A stretch of DNA of 35,602 nt from Acidobacteriaceae bacterium. Its GTDB lineage: Bacteria > Acidobacteriota > Terriglobia > Terriglobales > Acidobacteriaceae. The notes under the pieces were generated by a model. It was not told the origin of the DNA. It saw only the letters and a list, made by a program, of their open reading frames with translations, and did no database searches. Positions 7,277-16,396 of this stretch are shown piece by piece. The DNA is taken from the NCBI GenBank assembly GCA_003165075.1, contig PLSM01000135.1, forward strand, positions 1-35,602. Reading direction: 5' to 3'. Position numbers and translations under genes: made by a program. Numbering within the stretch: the first letter of the stretch is position 1; each line of letters begins with the position of its first letter.

Positions 7277-8320
7277 TCACGGCGGGGTGATCTCGCCATG
7301 TATGTCCCAGAGATCCTCCCAGGACTGGCCGTCCTTCCAAAGAAAAACCTGCCCCTTCACCAGGCGGCAGTTTCGGTCAATGCTCTCGATGGCTTTCATA
7401 TCCTCTGCAGTCAATGGCTCGCTGATTACGCCGCGAAGGTTGGCCAGAAAGTTGCGCCGATTGGCAGAAAAGGGAATTGGTGTCTGCCCGCGCTGGACCG
7501 CCCACTTGATGCACACTACCGCCGGGTGAACCCCCAGGCGCTCCGCGATCTTCACAATCACCGGGTCTTCAGTGGGCGCGGTATCTTCCGGTGTGCGATC
7601 CCTCTGCGGTCTGCCTGGCGAACCGATGGGCGAGTAACCCACTGGTTCAACTCCATTCTCGCGCAGGTAGGCGAAAAACTCCCGTTGCTGGAAGTGCGGA
7701 TGAAGCTCCATCTCGTTCACTGCCGGCTTGATGCGCGCATCCCTCAGCAGCAGCTTCATCTTCGGGATGGTCATGTTCGAGGATCCAATGTGGTGAACCA
7801 GCCCGCGGTCCACCAGCTTCTCCATCGCTCTCCACGTCCGCATATAGGTTTCGTGGATGTAGGGCACCGCGTGGGGGTTGCGCACGCTCACATCGCAGCC
7901 CGGCGGATGATGATTCGGAAAGGGCCAGTGCACCAGGTACATATCCAGGTAGTTCAGGCGGAGGTCGGCCAGCGATTTTTCGCATGAGGCAATGACATCC
8001 GCTTCTCCGTGCATGTCATTCCAGACTTTTGAAGTGACCCAGATGTCCTCGCGCGCCAGGCCGCTGTTCAGCATCTCTTCAAACCGCAGGCCGATCTGGT
8101 CTTCGTTGCCATAAACCGAAGCACAATCGAAATGCCGGTATCCAACCTGGGCTGCAGCTTTCACAGCCTCGGCCACCACGCTGTGGGCCACATGATCTGA
8201 TCCAAAAGTGCCAAGACCGATGGCAGGCATAGTGGCGCCCGTATAAAGATGCCGTTGGGGGATAAGCGAGGGATCGACGGCATCGGCTGCCGCATCCCAG
8301 CGGGCGCTCGTCACATGCAT
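7277..8320 (-). CDS. Aldo/keto reductase
   Basis: A 347-residue cytoplasmic NAD(P)-dependent oxidoreductase with the TIM-barrel AKR fold. The full catalytic tetrad is visible: D65 and Y70 (DCASVYGNE), K98 (TSKVWN) and H131 (LVHWPFPNH). Coenzyme-binding signatures SNMT and PIPFSANRRNFLANL are also present. The length and motif style resemble AKR2/AKR5-type aldose reductases rather than the short D-threo-aldose dehydrogenases. I chose ATG 8320 because AGGAG lies about 7 nt upstream. The frame is open to 8422, but that part overlaps the promoter region. It is the first gene of the leftward sugar operon and faces the LacI-type regulator. It could reduce a keto sugar or oxidise an aldose; direction is not shown by sequence. 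Confidence 0.85.
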   Translation of the reverse strand: MHVTSARWDAAADAVDPSLIPQRHLYTGATMPAIGLGTFGSDHVAHSVVAEAVKAAAQVGYRHFDCASVYGNEDQIGLRFEEMLNSGLAREDIWVTSKVWNDMHGEADVIASCEKSLADLRLNYLDMYLVHWPFPNHHPPGCDVSVRNPHAVPYIHETYMRTWRAMEKLVDRGLVHHIGSSNMTIPKMKLLLRDARIKPAVNEMELHPHFQQREFFAYLRENGVEPVGYSPIGSPGRPQRDRTPEDTAPTEDPVIVKIAERLGVHPAVVCIKWAVQRGQTPIPFSANRRNFLANLRGVISEPLTAEDMKAIESIDRNCRLVKGQVFLWKDGQSWEDLWDIHGEITPP

Positions 8321-8338
8321 ACCTGCTCCTGACGGTAG

Positions 8339-8356
8339 AAAGTAATCGTTAACTTT
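8339..8356. promoter_or_regulatory. Candidate LacI-family operator
   Basis: AAAGTAATC|GTTAACTTT is an 18-bp imperfect palindrome centred on CG, with 7 of 9 positions symmetric. A central CG flanked by AT-rich arms is the usual form of LacI/GalR-family operators. It lies just upstream of the aldo/keto reductase start and in the divergent region shared with the LacI-type gene at 8579, so autoregulation and operon control are both possible. Confidence 0.5.
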
Positions 8357-8578
8357 GGCAAGGATGAGCCTACGTCGAGGTCTGGGCGTTGTCAAGTTTT
8401 GTCCCGTCCCATCAAAGACCAAATATCGGTTCGGTAACGCCGAGGCGACTCATGAAATGCTACGATGATGCTCAACTCTGTTGAGGCCCCTTGCAGTATC
8501 GTCGCCTTGTCACCTTGCAGGCGCAGTTCCGTAGCGTCTGCAGGGAATCACGAAGGAAATTGAGGAGACAATAAAAGC

Positions 8579-9607
8579 ATGCCCGCGCGATTGAAGGATA
8601 TCGCCAACGATCTGGGTCTTTCGGTCGTCACCATTTCAAAGGTGCTGCGCAATCACCCTGACATCGGTGAAGCCACGCGAAAGCGTGTGCTCAAGCGGAT
8701 GAAGGAACTGGACTACCAGCCCAACTTGGCTGCGCGCTCACTCATCACCGGGCAAACCTGGACCATTGGCCTTGTCGTACCCGATCTGCTGCATCCATTC
8801 TTCGCGCAAATCGCCAAGCTGATCTCCGCCGAAGTGCGAAAGAAAGGCTATTCCCTGTTCATCTCCTCCTCCGATGAGGATCCGGAGTTGGAACGGCAGG
8901 AGATCAAGCAATTGCTGGCCCGGCGTGTGGACGTCATGTTGATTGCCTCGGCCCAGTGGACCATTGAAACCTTTCGCCAAATCGAGCAGCAGAAGATCCC
9001 GTACATTCTCCTGGACCGGCAATTGGCTGGGCTTGAATGTAACTTTGTGGGCGTCGACGATCGAGCCGTCGGCGTCTTGGCCACATCGCACCTGGCGGAG
9101 CAGGGATGCAAGCGTATTGCTCACATTCGCGGCCCCGAGGTGAGCACGGCGATCGGTCGCCTCGACGGCTACAGGCAAGCCCTCGCTTCTCATCGGATGA
9201 CCCCGCTCCCAGGTCACATCGTCTCCATCGGCAAATCCGGAGATCATCGCGGCGAGCGCGGCGGCTATGAGGCAGCCACAAAGCTGCTCGCCAGTAAGAA
9301 GCGGCCTGACGGTATCTTCTGCTTCAACGATCCGGTTGCCTTGGGCGCCATGCGCGCTATCCTCGATGCCGGCCTGCGCATCCCGGAAGATGTCGCCGTG
9401 GTGGGCTGCGGAAATCTCTCCTATTCCGACTTTCTTCGTGTCCCCTTGTCTTCAGTGGACCAGGGCAGCAAGATCATCGGTAAGCGCGCCGCCGCACTTG
9501 CTTTGGCGCTAGCCCACAACAAGGCCCCGCTGCGCCCGAAGAGCGAACTCATCCCGCCGCATCTTGTGGTACGTGCCTCAAGCCTCCGCCTACCCGCCGC
9601 CAAATGA
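8579..9607 (+). CDS. LacI/GalR-family transcriptional regulator
   Basis: A 342-residue repressor. The N-terminal helix-turn-helix (LKDIANDLGLSVVTISKVLR) is followed by the hinge region RVLKRMKELDYQPNLAARSL. The sugar-binding core, a periplasmic-binding-protein-like fold, begins at TIGLVVPDLLHPFFAQI and contains GVDDRAVGVLATSHLAEQGC and GIFCFNDPVALGAMRAI. The full family length is present. It is divergent from the sugar operon (258 bases between starts), and the candidate operator lies between them, so it most likely senses the imported sugar or an intermediate and controls that operon, perhaps also the GH35/GH116 pair. No clear Shine-Dalgarno beyond a GGAG-type stretch about 11 nt upstream. 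Confidence 0.92.
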   Translation: MPARLKDIANDLGLSVVTISKVLRNHPDIGEATRKRVLKRMKELDYQPNLAARSLITGQTWTIGLVVPDLLHPFFAQIAKLISAEVRKKGYSLFISSSDEDPELERQEIKQLLARRVDVMLIASAQWTIETFRQIEQQKIPYILLDRQLAGLECNFVGVDDRAVGVLATSHLAEQGCKRIAHIRGPEVSTAIGRLDGYRQALASHRMTPLPGHIVSIGKSGDHRGERGGYEAATKLLASKKRPDGIFCFNDPVALGAMRAILDAGLRIPEDVAVVGCGNLSYSDFLRVPLSSVDQGSKIIGKRAAALALALAHNKAPLRPKSELIPPHLVVRASSLRLPAAK

Positions 9608-9616
9608 TTTGAGACT

Positions 9617-9657
9617 ACCGCAGAGTCGTGAAATGGAAACCTGTCTGCGGTTTTTTA
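9617..9657 (+). terminator. Rho-independent terminator after the LacI-type gene
   Basis: ACCGCAGA (9617-9624) pairs with TCTGCGGT (9644-9651) around a 19-nt loop and is followed at once by TTTTTATT. It starts ten bases past the regulator stop codon, and the GH116 gene ends convergently just beyond it at 9672. Confidence 0.8.
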
Positions 9658-9671
9658 TTGTCGCGGTCTGT

Positions 9672-12491
9672 TCATTGAATAGTGATTGTCTGCCCCGCAG
9701 CCAGCACTACCCGACGCCGGCAATCGATGCGGATCAATGCTCCCTCCACGGCCGCGGCAGAATCCAACGATCTTCCGTCCAGTGAGATAACCCCCCTAAC
9801 ACCCCGTCTATTGACTTTCAGTGTCTTCAGAGGCAATTGTCCGTGGCGGCAAATGATATGCATCGCATCGGCCTTGCGCTCGACCGACCCGAATCCGAAA
9901 GGGGTGGCCCATGGAGCGCGAAAGTCACCACGAATGCCGGGGGTAAGCGTGAGCATCTCCGCAGATAGGTCGGGCTTAAAGCCGGTAGCCCCCAGCAGCG
10001 TGGCCCAGCTACTCATCGGTCGCGAATAGTGGTTGCCACACTCGATGTGGTTCCATGGCGTACCCGCGCGTAAGTAGCGGCGGTGAACGGCGGATACAAT
10101 CGCCGCGCCGTCGTCGAATCGCTCATGATCCATGAGAAAAGAGGCAAATGCAAACTCGATCCCCGACCACACGCCGCCCGCTTGCAAGTTATCGAGCATC
10201 AGAAAATAGCGCTTCTCTTTAGGAACCGTTGCATTGCGCAATCCAGTCTCCGGGCTGAAGTTTTTCTTCCATATGCTTTCAGCCGCCAAGGCCAGGTTCT
10301 GCTCTGAAATCGTCGTGGGCATCCCGATGAGGTGGCCAAACCATTCACCGCTCACCTGGTCGCTCATCAGGGTCTCATCCCGTGTCTTGCCGTCTACCCA
10401 AAGGCTGTAGTAGCTCCCATTGAACAGCAGGCGGTCGAAGCTGGCGGAGGCTTTCTGCAGCGTCTCCTGCCAATCCCCTGCCATCTTTGCTTGCTTCATC
10501 TCGCCGGCGATGCGAATCGCGGCTTTAAGTGCGCCGATCCAGAGCGATGCAATGTAGGAAGGAACTCCTCGCATACCCCACTGGTCATAGGTCTGCAAGC
10601 TGCAATCATGGTCCGGGAGACCATCGCCGTCCGCATCGAGCGAGCCGGTATATCGCATGGCCTTCAGCACATGAGGCCACATGAACTCCAGATAAGCTCT
10701 GTCTCCGGTCCACAGATAGTCGCGATACACCATCATCACAAACTGCGGATTCATGTCCACGCGGCCCCAGCCGCCTTCGTCCACATGGTCAAAATCGCCA
10801 TCGTAGGTGTGGGGAACCTGGCCGCGCTCGTTCTGAAGCTTCAGCATGTGCCGCATCTGGCCCATCTTCAATTCGGGGAACAGCGCCACCTGGGAAAAGC
10901 TGCCGTCGTATTCCGTGTCCATGGTGCTCAACCCGCAGCAGCCCAGCCCTTCCCATATGGCATAGTTGCCATCCTTTACCCACCAGGTATTGGTGATCGC
11001 TGTGCCCAGATGACTTGACCACGCGAACGCCAACGGGGCGCCCAGCGAAGTGTCCGCCAGTGTTCTGGCAAATAGCTCAGTCTGCTGCCGATGGCTTGCA
11101 TAGTTCTCCACCAGAAATGCATTTACATCTTTGGCATCAGAGAACCAGTTACTGTACATATGGCCCATGTCCTGGCCATATCGGCTGTAGTGATGCGGGA
11201 AGAACCAGCTCAGCGCAAACCGGATCTCTACGCTTTGGCCGGGCGCAAGCTCGACCGTCGAGGCCAATGCGCCTGTCCCCCAGTCCGAGGGGGCGCGATC
11301 TTTCCCAGACTGGTTCGCAGAAAGATTGCGGCCGATCTCCTTCAGCAATTCCTTCAATTGCGCTGCAGACGAGAACAGTGAAGGGTCGCCTGCCAGCGCC
11401 TCGGTAACCACCCGATTCACCAATGCGTCGCCCGATAGCCGTCCAAGCCAGCTATTCACTTCCGATTGCGGAAGAGCATCAATCTGCGCATCGCTCAAGG
11501 TGAAGAAGCTTGACGGATCTCGCTCGCTCTCAGTGCCGGGCAGGCGGCCTGTCTTGACGTAGTCCTGAAGGACGCTCAGCACCATGAACCCGTGGTTGGC
11601 CCGCGGCGATTTCCACCTGCATAAGTCCGGCGACATGTATTGCCGGAACGTGCCGCTGATCCAGGATGCGTCGCCCCCAGTTACTGAAAGGCACATATTG
11701 CCGATTGTTGTCGTGTTTTCGGGCTGTGCTTCGGTCTGCATCAAAAGAGAGGTCGTATCGCCTTTGCGCTCGATGGAACTGACTAAATCACGATTAGCCT
11801 GTCCCCATGCGAGAGGGTTGTCCAGGATGGACAGAAGGGATATCTCCACCTTCGCCCGGGAGGTGTTCTCGACGGTAAACACCATGTGGAAGCCGGGTGT
11901 CGCCGACTCGCGAGCATGCCCCGGAATGAATGGCGAGAACGCAACAGACTTCACGCGCACAGGCAAAGTGGAATCGTTGTAGTGAATGCCCGTCATCGGA
12001 TACCAGGCGTCGTACTCTGTTGACTCCACATTCTGTGCCCAGCCCAACGAGTAGAGATTGTTTGATTCCGGGTCGAGGCTCAACCGTCGCAATTTAGCAA
12101 CCGGCGCATCGCTCTCCCGGGTCCAGAGAAAGAACCGCAGGCTTTGCGGACCCATATCCGGCTCTACGCTCGACTGGCTTGCTGGCCTGTCCCCTGCCCA
12201 GTCACCGCTGTTAAAAATCAACCAATCGTAGAAAGACCCATCCGGGCGAAGGCTGATGTAGCCCGTGCCGATGCCGCCTAGCGGCGCTCCAGAGGCCATC
12301 GCGGCGCAGGAAGGAATTGCAACTCCCGTGCGCCCAGCCTCGCCGGCGGCCGCGGTCAATCCCGCTCCGATCTCCTTGCGCATCGTGATGCGTTGTGGTG
12401 CGGCAACCGGCTCAGACTGTGCGCCAGGCAAGGCGATGGCCGCGCCGGTCGCCGTGGCAGCTTTCAAAAATCCACGCCGTGAGATCGACAT
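9672..12491 (-). CDS. Tat-exported GH116-family glycosidase (glucosylceramidase/beta-glucosidase-like)
   Basis: A 939-residue enzyme. The N-terminus is a twin-arginine signal (MSISRRGFLKAATATGAAIA), so the folded protein is probably exported by Tat. The N-terminal beta-sandwich of the GBA2/GH116 family begins at GAPLGGIGTGYISLRPDGSF. The (alpha/alpha)6 catalytic domain carries the two expected acidic residues: E514 in YAIWEGLG (nucleophile position) and D636 in SLQTYDQWGM (acid/base position), with DGDGLPDHD just before it. Known members hydrolyse beta-glucosides, beta-xylosides or glucosylceramide; a sugar substrate fits better here. AGGAG lies about 11 nt upstream. It follows the GH35 gene by 50 bases, forming a two-gene leftward operon. 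Confidence 0.85.
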   Translation of the reverse strand: MSISRRGFLKAATATGAAIALPGAQSEPVAAPQRITMRKEIGAGLTAAAGEAGRTGVAIPSCAAMASGAPLGGIGTGYISLRPDGSFYDWLIFNSGDWAGDRPASQSSVEPDMGPQSLRFFLWTRESDAPVAKLRRLSLDPESNNLYSLGWAQNVESTEYDAWYPMTGIHYNDSTLPVRVKSVAFSPFIPGHARESATPGFHMVFTVENTSRAKVEISLLSILDNPLAWGQANRDLVSSIERKGDTTSLLMQTEAQPENTTTIGNMCLSVTGGDASWISGTFRQYMSPDLCRWKSPRANHGFMVLSVLQDYVKTGRLPGTESERDPSSFFTLSDAQIDALPQSEVNSWLGRLSGDALVNRVVTEALAGDPSLFSSAAQLKELLKEIGRNLSANQSGKDRAPSDWGTGALASTVELAPGQSVEIRFALSWFFPHHYSRYGQDMGHMYSNWFSDAKDVNAFLVENYASHRQQTELFARTLADTSLGAPLAFAWSSHLGTAITNTWWVKDGNYAIWEGLGCCGLSTMDTEYDGSFSQVALFPELKMGQMRHMLKLQNERGQVPHTYDGDFDHVDEGGWGRVDMNPQFVMMVYRDYLWTGDRAYLEFMWPHVLKAMRYTGSLDADGDGLPDHDCSLQTYDQWGMRGVPSYIASLWIGALKAAIRIAGEMKQAKMAGDWQETLQKASASFDRLLFNGSYYSLWVDGKTRDETLMSDQVSGEWFGHLIGMPTTISEQNLALAAESIWKKNFSPETGLRNATVPKEKRYFLMLDNLQAGGVWSGIEFAFASFLMDHERFDDGAAIVSAVHRRYLRAGTPWNHIECGNHYSRPMSSWATLLGATGFKPDLSAEMLTLTPGIRGDFRAPWATPFGFGSVERKADAMHIICRHGQLPLKTLKVNRRGVRGVISLDGRSLDSAAAVEGALIRIDCRRRVVLAAGQTITIQ

Positions 12492-12541
12492 TAACTTGGG
12501 GTTCTCCTTGGTTCACAAAACCATCAACAACTCAACATATC

Positions 12542-15016
12542 TCAATTGCCGGCAAGATGCAGGACCACCTCGTACTCCGGAAGCAGCTCCGGAAGCTGGG
12601 CAACCGCTGTCTCTCCCGACGCCGCGATCGCTTCCCACGCTTTTGCGTCGAGGTAAATCGGAAAGTCGCGCCTGAGCGGCAGAATGCGAACTTCCAATGA
12701 GGTGTCAAAAACACTCGGAAGAAAACGCTTGAGACCGATTTCCCAGGTACGGCCGTTGTAAAAGTCATCGTCCAGAAGCGCATTTTCCTCGTACAAGCGA
12801 GCCACATCGCCGGCGTAATGAATGCGGAGAAAGATGTCGCTCAACCCGTCCATCGATTGTGTCGGAATCTTCAGCTTCCATGCGGCAGCACGGGCAAAGT
12901 CTGCCTCGGCTGGTGCGCGCGGCACCCCCGGCCTGCCTTGATCCGCGGAAGCCCCCATCTTGATTGCACCAAGCGGCGCAGCCTCTCGAACTTGTTCCCA
13001 TGTGAACTGAATCTTTCGCGGCTGAATCGGGAAAGCAAATTCCTTCCACAGCTCGCTATCGGTTTTCAAAGCCCCTGCGCTTCCGCCGGAGAAGACGGGC
13101 GAAAACACAAATGCGTGCTCTTTTTGGGGATCTGTTGAGCGAAGGTGCACGTCATTGCCGGCGGCAAACACGCTGGCCTCTGACAGCAGTGCAGTTTCAA
13201 ATCCCTTGCCACTGGGTATAAGCCACAGATGTTTCGCTTCCTCCTGCGGCAGCAGGACGATCAGAGCGTTCTTGCCGTGACCGGAGACATGCAGCCAGCA
13301 ATTTCGTCCGGGCCTGAGATCGTGCGCAACCAGAAGGCCGCCTTGTCGTGTCACGCTGCCCGATGAAGTGCGAACAGCAGCTTCGTCATCGGCGGTGAAG
13401 GCAAATTCCGAAGTCACGCCGGGCACAGAAAAGAAGAAGTAGATGGGCTCGCTCTGCCCATCGATGCGGGCGATCAATTGAGCCGTGCTGTACTGCAATG
13501 TGGCCGGTCCAAGATCGAGATTGACCGGCCATATCATGGCGCTGTTTTCAGCCAGATCCACCGGCCTTTGCGGAATGACTACGGTGCCCGACGGAAAGTG
13601 AATCTCCGTCTGAAAGCCTTTGCGTGCAGGCATTGTGAGCTTGCGTACGTAGTTATTGATAAAGAGGAAGCCATGATTATCCCGGGCGCGCAGCGCGATT
13701 CTTGCCACGCTGTTGTCCGCTTCGTTGCTGGGCCGTGCGGTGGCCAGGTAGACCGGCATCGGCGCCAGCTCCTCGCCAAACGACGCCAGAAAGAAATGGA
13801 TCAGCTTGATCTTGTTAAACGACTCCCGCTCCTGCCCGTACTCGCCGAGCGGCGCCTGAAAGTCGTAGCTCACCACGGGAAGATCGTTCGGATAGCCCGA
13901 CTCTGTGGATTCCTGCAGCGTGGTCAACTTGCCCATCGGATTGGCTCCGCCATGAAACATGTAGTAGCCGTGGAGGTTGACCCCTGACCCGATATTGGTG
14001 AGCGTGAGCGCGGCAATGTCTTCCGGCTGGATCAACGGTCGCCGATGGTATGCGGTTTCCATTCCGCCGCCCTCTTCAGCGCCGAAAAAGGGATAATGGC
14101 CGAGGTTCACTTGGCCGGACTGGTCTCCGTGATTCATTGCCCCGAGATCGCGCACTGCGCGCTTGGGATCGAACAGATACACAGAGTTGGGCGGTGCATC
14201 GGTTTTCAGATCGGTCCAGAAGTCATCCGGATAGCCGCCGAATACAGGGATGAAATCGTGAGCCGGGAAATCTTGAGTCGGCCAGCCCGTAACCGAAAAA
14301 AGTGGCGGCTCGATGCCGGCCTCGATTGCGATTCTGCGTAATTCCGCCAGATGCGCAGCGCCGGTCCCCGGTCCTTTTTCGTCATACTCGTTTTCCAGTT
14401 GTACGCCGAGGATGGGACCGCCGTCTTTCCAAAGCTGGCCTTTGATCTGGCTGCCAATCTGTCCGTACCAGCGGTCCACATATTTCAAATATTCGGGGTC
14501 GTTGCGGCGCAAAGGAATCTTCTTTTTGAGGAGCCAGTCTGGAAAACCGCCATTGCGCGCTTCGCCGTGATCCCACGGCCCAATCCGCAGATACACATAG
14601 AGACCGTGGCGTGCGCACAGCGAGACGAAGTCTCGCAGATCGCGTTGGCCCGTCCAGTCAAACTGTCCTTCCACTTCCTCGTGATGAATCCAAAAAACGT
14701 ACGTGGCGACGATCTGCACGCCACCGGCTTTCATCTTCAGGATCTCTTCCTCCCAATACTTCTGAGGAAAGCGCGAGAAATGAAACTCGCCCATCACCGG
14801 AAGCCACGGTTTGCCGTCATAGGTAAGGTACTGGCTGTTGACTTCAACGCGATGTCCAGTGGGCGACACGCCTCCCAGGTGCAGGAAGCCGGTCTCCGTC
14901 GCAGGTGCGGGCACGGTGGCGTCAATGCGCATGTGTGCAGGCATGTTCTGTGCGCTGATCGCGGACGAAAGGGAGAGAAGCAAACTGAATATGCCGGCGG
15001 AACACACGACCTTCAT
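12542..15016 (-). CDS. Exported GH35-family beta-galactosidase
   Basis: An 824-residue secreted glycosidase with a Sec signal peptide (MKVVCSAGIFSLLLSLSSAI, cut near SAQ). The clan GH-A TIM barrel begins around VNSQYLTYDGKPWLPVMGEF, with the family phrases QIVATYVFWIHHEE and YLRIGPWDHGEARNGGFPDW. The acid/base is E210 in GVQLENEYDE and the nucleophile is probably E314 in PFFGAEEGGG. The C-terminal third is beta-rich (jelly-roll) and ends in a short sugar-binding-like segment. GH35 enzymes remove beta-galactosyl residues from plant polysaccharides such as galactan or xyloglucan side chains. GAGGAA lies about 8 nt before the ATG. It is the first gene of an operon with the GH116 gene and faces the rhamnose operon across 291 bases. 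Confidence 0.9.
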   Translation of the reverse strand: MKVVCSAGIFSLLLSLSSAISAQNMPAHMRIDATVPAPATETGFLHLGGVSPTGHRVEVNSQYLTYDGKPWLPVMGEFHFSRFPQKYWEEEILKMKAGGVQIVATYVFWIHHEEVEGQFDWTGQRDLRDFVSLCARHGLYVYLRIGPWDHGEARNGGFPDWLLKKKIPLRRNDPEYLKYVDRWYGQIGSQIKGQLWKDGGPILGVQLENEYDEKGPGTGAAHLAELRRIAIEAGIEPPLFSVTGWPTQDFPAHDFIPVFGGYPDDFWTDLKTDAPPNSVYLFDPKRAVRDLGAMNHGDQSGQVNLGHYPFFGAEEGGGMETAYHRRPLIQPEDIAALTLTNIGSGVNLHGYYMFHGGANPMGKLTTLQESTESGYPNDLPVVSYDFQAPLGEYGQERESFNKIKLIHFFLASFGEELAPMPVYLATARPSNEADNSVARIALRARDNHGFLFINNYVRKLTMPARKGFQTEIHFPSGTVVIPQRPVDLAENSAMIWPVNLDLGPATLQYSTAQLIARIDGQSEPIYFFFSVPGVTSEFAFTADDEAAVRTSSGSVTRQGGLLVAHDLRPGRNCWLHVSGHGKNALIVLLPQEEAKHLWLIPSGKGFETALLSEASVFAAGNDVHLRSTDPQKEHAFVFSPVFSGGSAGALKTDSELWKEFAFPIQPRKIQFTWEQVREAAPLGAIKMGASADQGRPGVPRAPAEADFARAAAWKLKIPTQSMDGLSDIFLRIHYAGDVARLYEENALLDDDFYNGRTWEIGLKRFLPSVFDTSLEVRILPLRRDFPIYLDAKAWEAIAASGETAVAQLPELLPEYEVVLHLAGN

Positions 15017-15307
15017 GGCGAAATTTCCTCTTGCTTGCAGTGCGCATCGAGTTTACTTGATCAGTCCATGCTTGCCGCGGCCGCGGCGTGCACAACGCCT
15101 TCCTGGTTCCCTCGCGCTGACTCACGTACATAGAGACAATATCCCCGTGAACAGAGCAGTATCCCGCCGGAGCCTCCCCCATATCGTACTGACCATGCTA
15201 GTCTTACTGCGTATAGGTGTGTCGCGCGCGAACGGATACCATCGCCATTCGATTTTGTCGTCTGTTTCAGTCTGTTCGATACCTGCACCTGAAGGACGCT
15301 TTGAGAA

Positions 15308-16396
15308 ATGAAGGCCACGTCTAGCAACATCCTCGTAACCGGCGGTGCGGGGTTTATCGGTTCAAATTTTGTGCTCCAGTGGCTCAGGGACGCCGGGGCC
15401 TCGGTCGTCAATCTCGATCTGCTCACCTATGCCGGCAATGCGGGCAATCTCGCAGCCCTCGAAGGCGATTCACGGTATCGGTTGGTGCGCGGAGACATCT
15501 GCGATGCCGACCTGGTTGCCGGCCTGCTCCGCGACCACCGGCCTCGGGCCATCGTCCATTTCGCGGCAGAGAGCCACGTGGACCGCTCGATTGCCGATCC
15601 TGGCGCCTTTATCCGTACCAACGTTCAGGGTACCTTCACGCTGCTGGAACAGGCCAAGCTCTTTTGGACTGCGCTCGATGATGCCGATCGGCATGCCTTT
15701 CGATTCCTTCATGTGTCCACCGACGAGGTCTATGGATCGCTGGGACCCGGCGATCCGGCGTTTTCTGAATCCACCGCCTACGCGCCCAACAGTCCCTACG
15801 CGGCGTCGAAGGCGGCTTCCGATCATTTGGTGCGCGCTTATCATCACACTTACGGCTTGCCGGTGATTACCACCAATTGCTCGAATAATTACGGTCCCTT
15901 CCAGTTTCCTGAAAAGCTGATTCCGCTCATGATTCTCAACGCTCTTGAAGGCAAGCCTCTGCCCGTCTATGGCAACGGAAGCAATGTGCGCGACTGGCTC
16001 CACGTTGAAGATCATTGCGCGGCCATCCGCATCGCACTGGCTCGCGGCCGCGTCGGAGAAACCTATAACATCGGCGGCAACAGCGAACGCAAGAACCTTG
16101 ATGTGGTCGCGGCAATCTGCGACCTTGTCGACGAGCTGCGTCCCGATGCGCAGTTAGGGCCGCGCCGCAAGCTTATTACCTTTGTCGGAGACCGGCCGGG
16201 TCACGACCTGCGCTACGCCATCAATGCCTCGAAGATAGCTCAAGAGCTGCGATGGAAGCCTGCCCTGCAGTTTGAAGACGGGCTGCGCAAAACCGTAGCG
16301 TGGTATCTGGAGCATGGCTCCTGGATTGAAAGCGTGCGAACCGGCGCATACAGGGACTGGATAAAGCAGAACTACGAGGAGAGGATTCCACGATGA
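15308..16396 (+). CDS. rfbB: dTDP-glucose 4,6-dehydratase
   Basis: A 362-residue SDR enzyme, the second step of dTDP-L-rhamnose synthesis: it converts dTDP-D-glucose to dTDP-4-keto-6-deoxy-D-glucose. The NAD-binding turn GGAGFIG is at 12-18. The dehydratase triad T138-D139-E140 (STDEVYG) and Y164/K168 ([13 protein letters not shown]) are all present, as is the sugar-nucleotide phrase [20 protein letters not shown]. Length is normal for the family. It is the first gene of the rfbBACD operon, and its stop overlaps the next start as ATGA. The product feeds envelope polysaccharide or glycan assembly; no glycosyltransferase is in the window. Confidence 0.96.
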   Translation: MKATSSNILVTGGAGFIGSNFVLQWLRDAGASVVNLDLLTYAGNAGNLAALEGDSRYRLVRGDICDADLVAGLLRDHRPRAIVHFAAESHVDRSIADPGAFIRTNVQGTFTLLEQAKLFWTALDDADRHAFRFLHVSTDEVYGSLGPGDPAFSESTAYAPNSPYAASKAASDHLVRAYHHTYGLPVITTNCSNNYGPFQFPEKLIPLMILNALEGKPLPVYGNGSNVRDWLHVEDHCAAIRIALARGRVGETYNIGGNSERKNLDVVAAICDLVDELRPDAQLGPRRKLITFVGDRPGHDLRYAINASKIAQELRWKPALQFEDGLRKTVAWYLEHGSWIESVRTGAYRDWIKQNYEERIPR

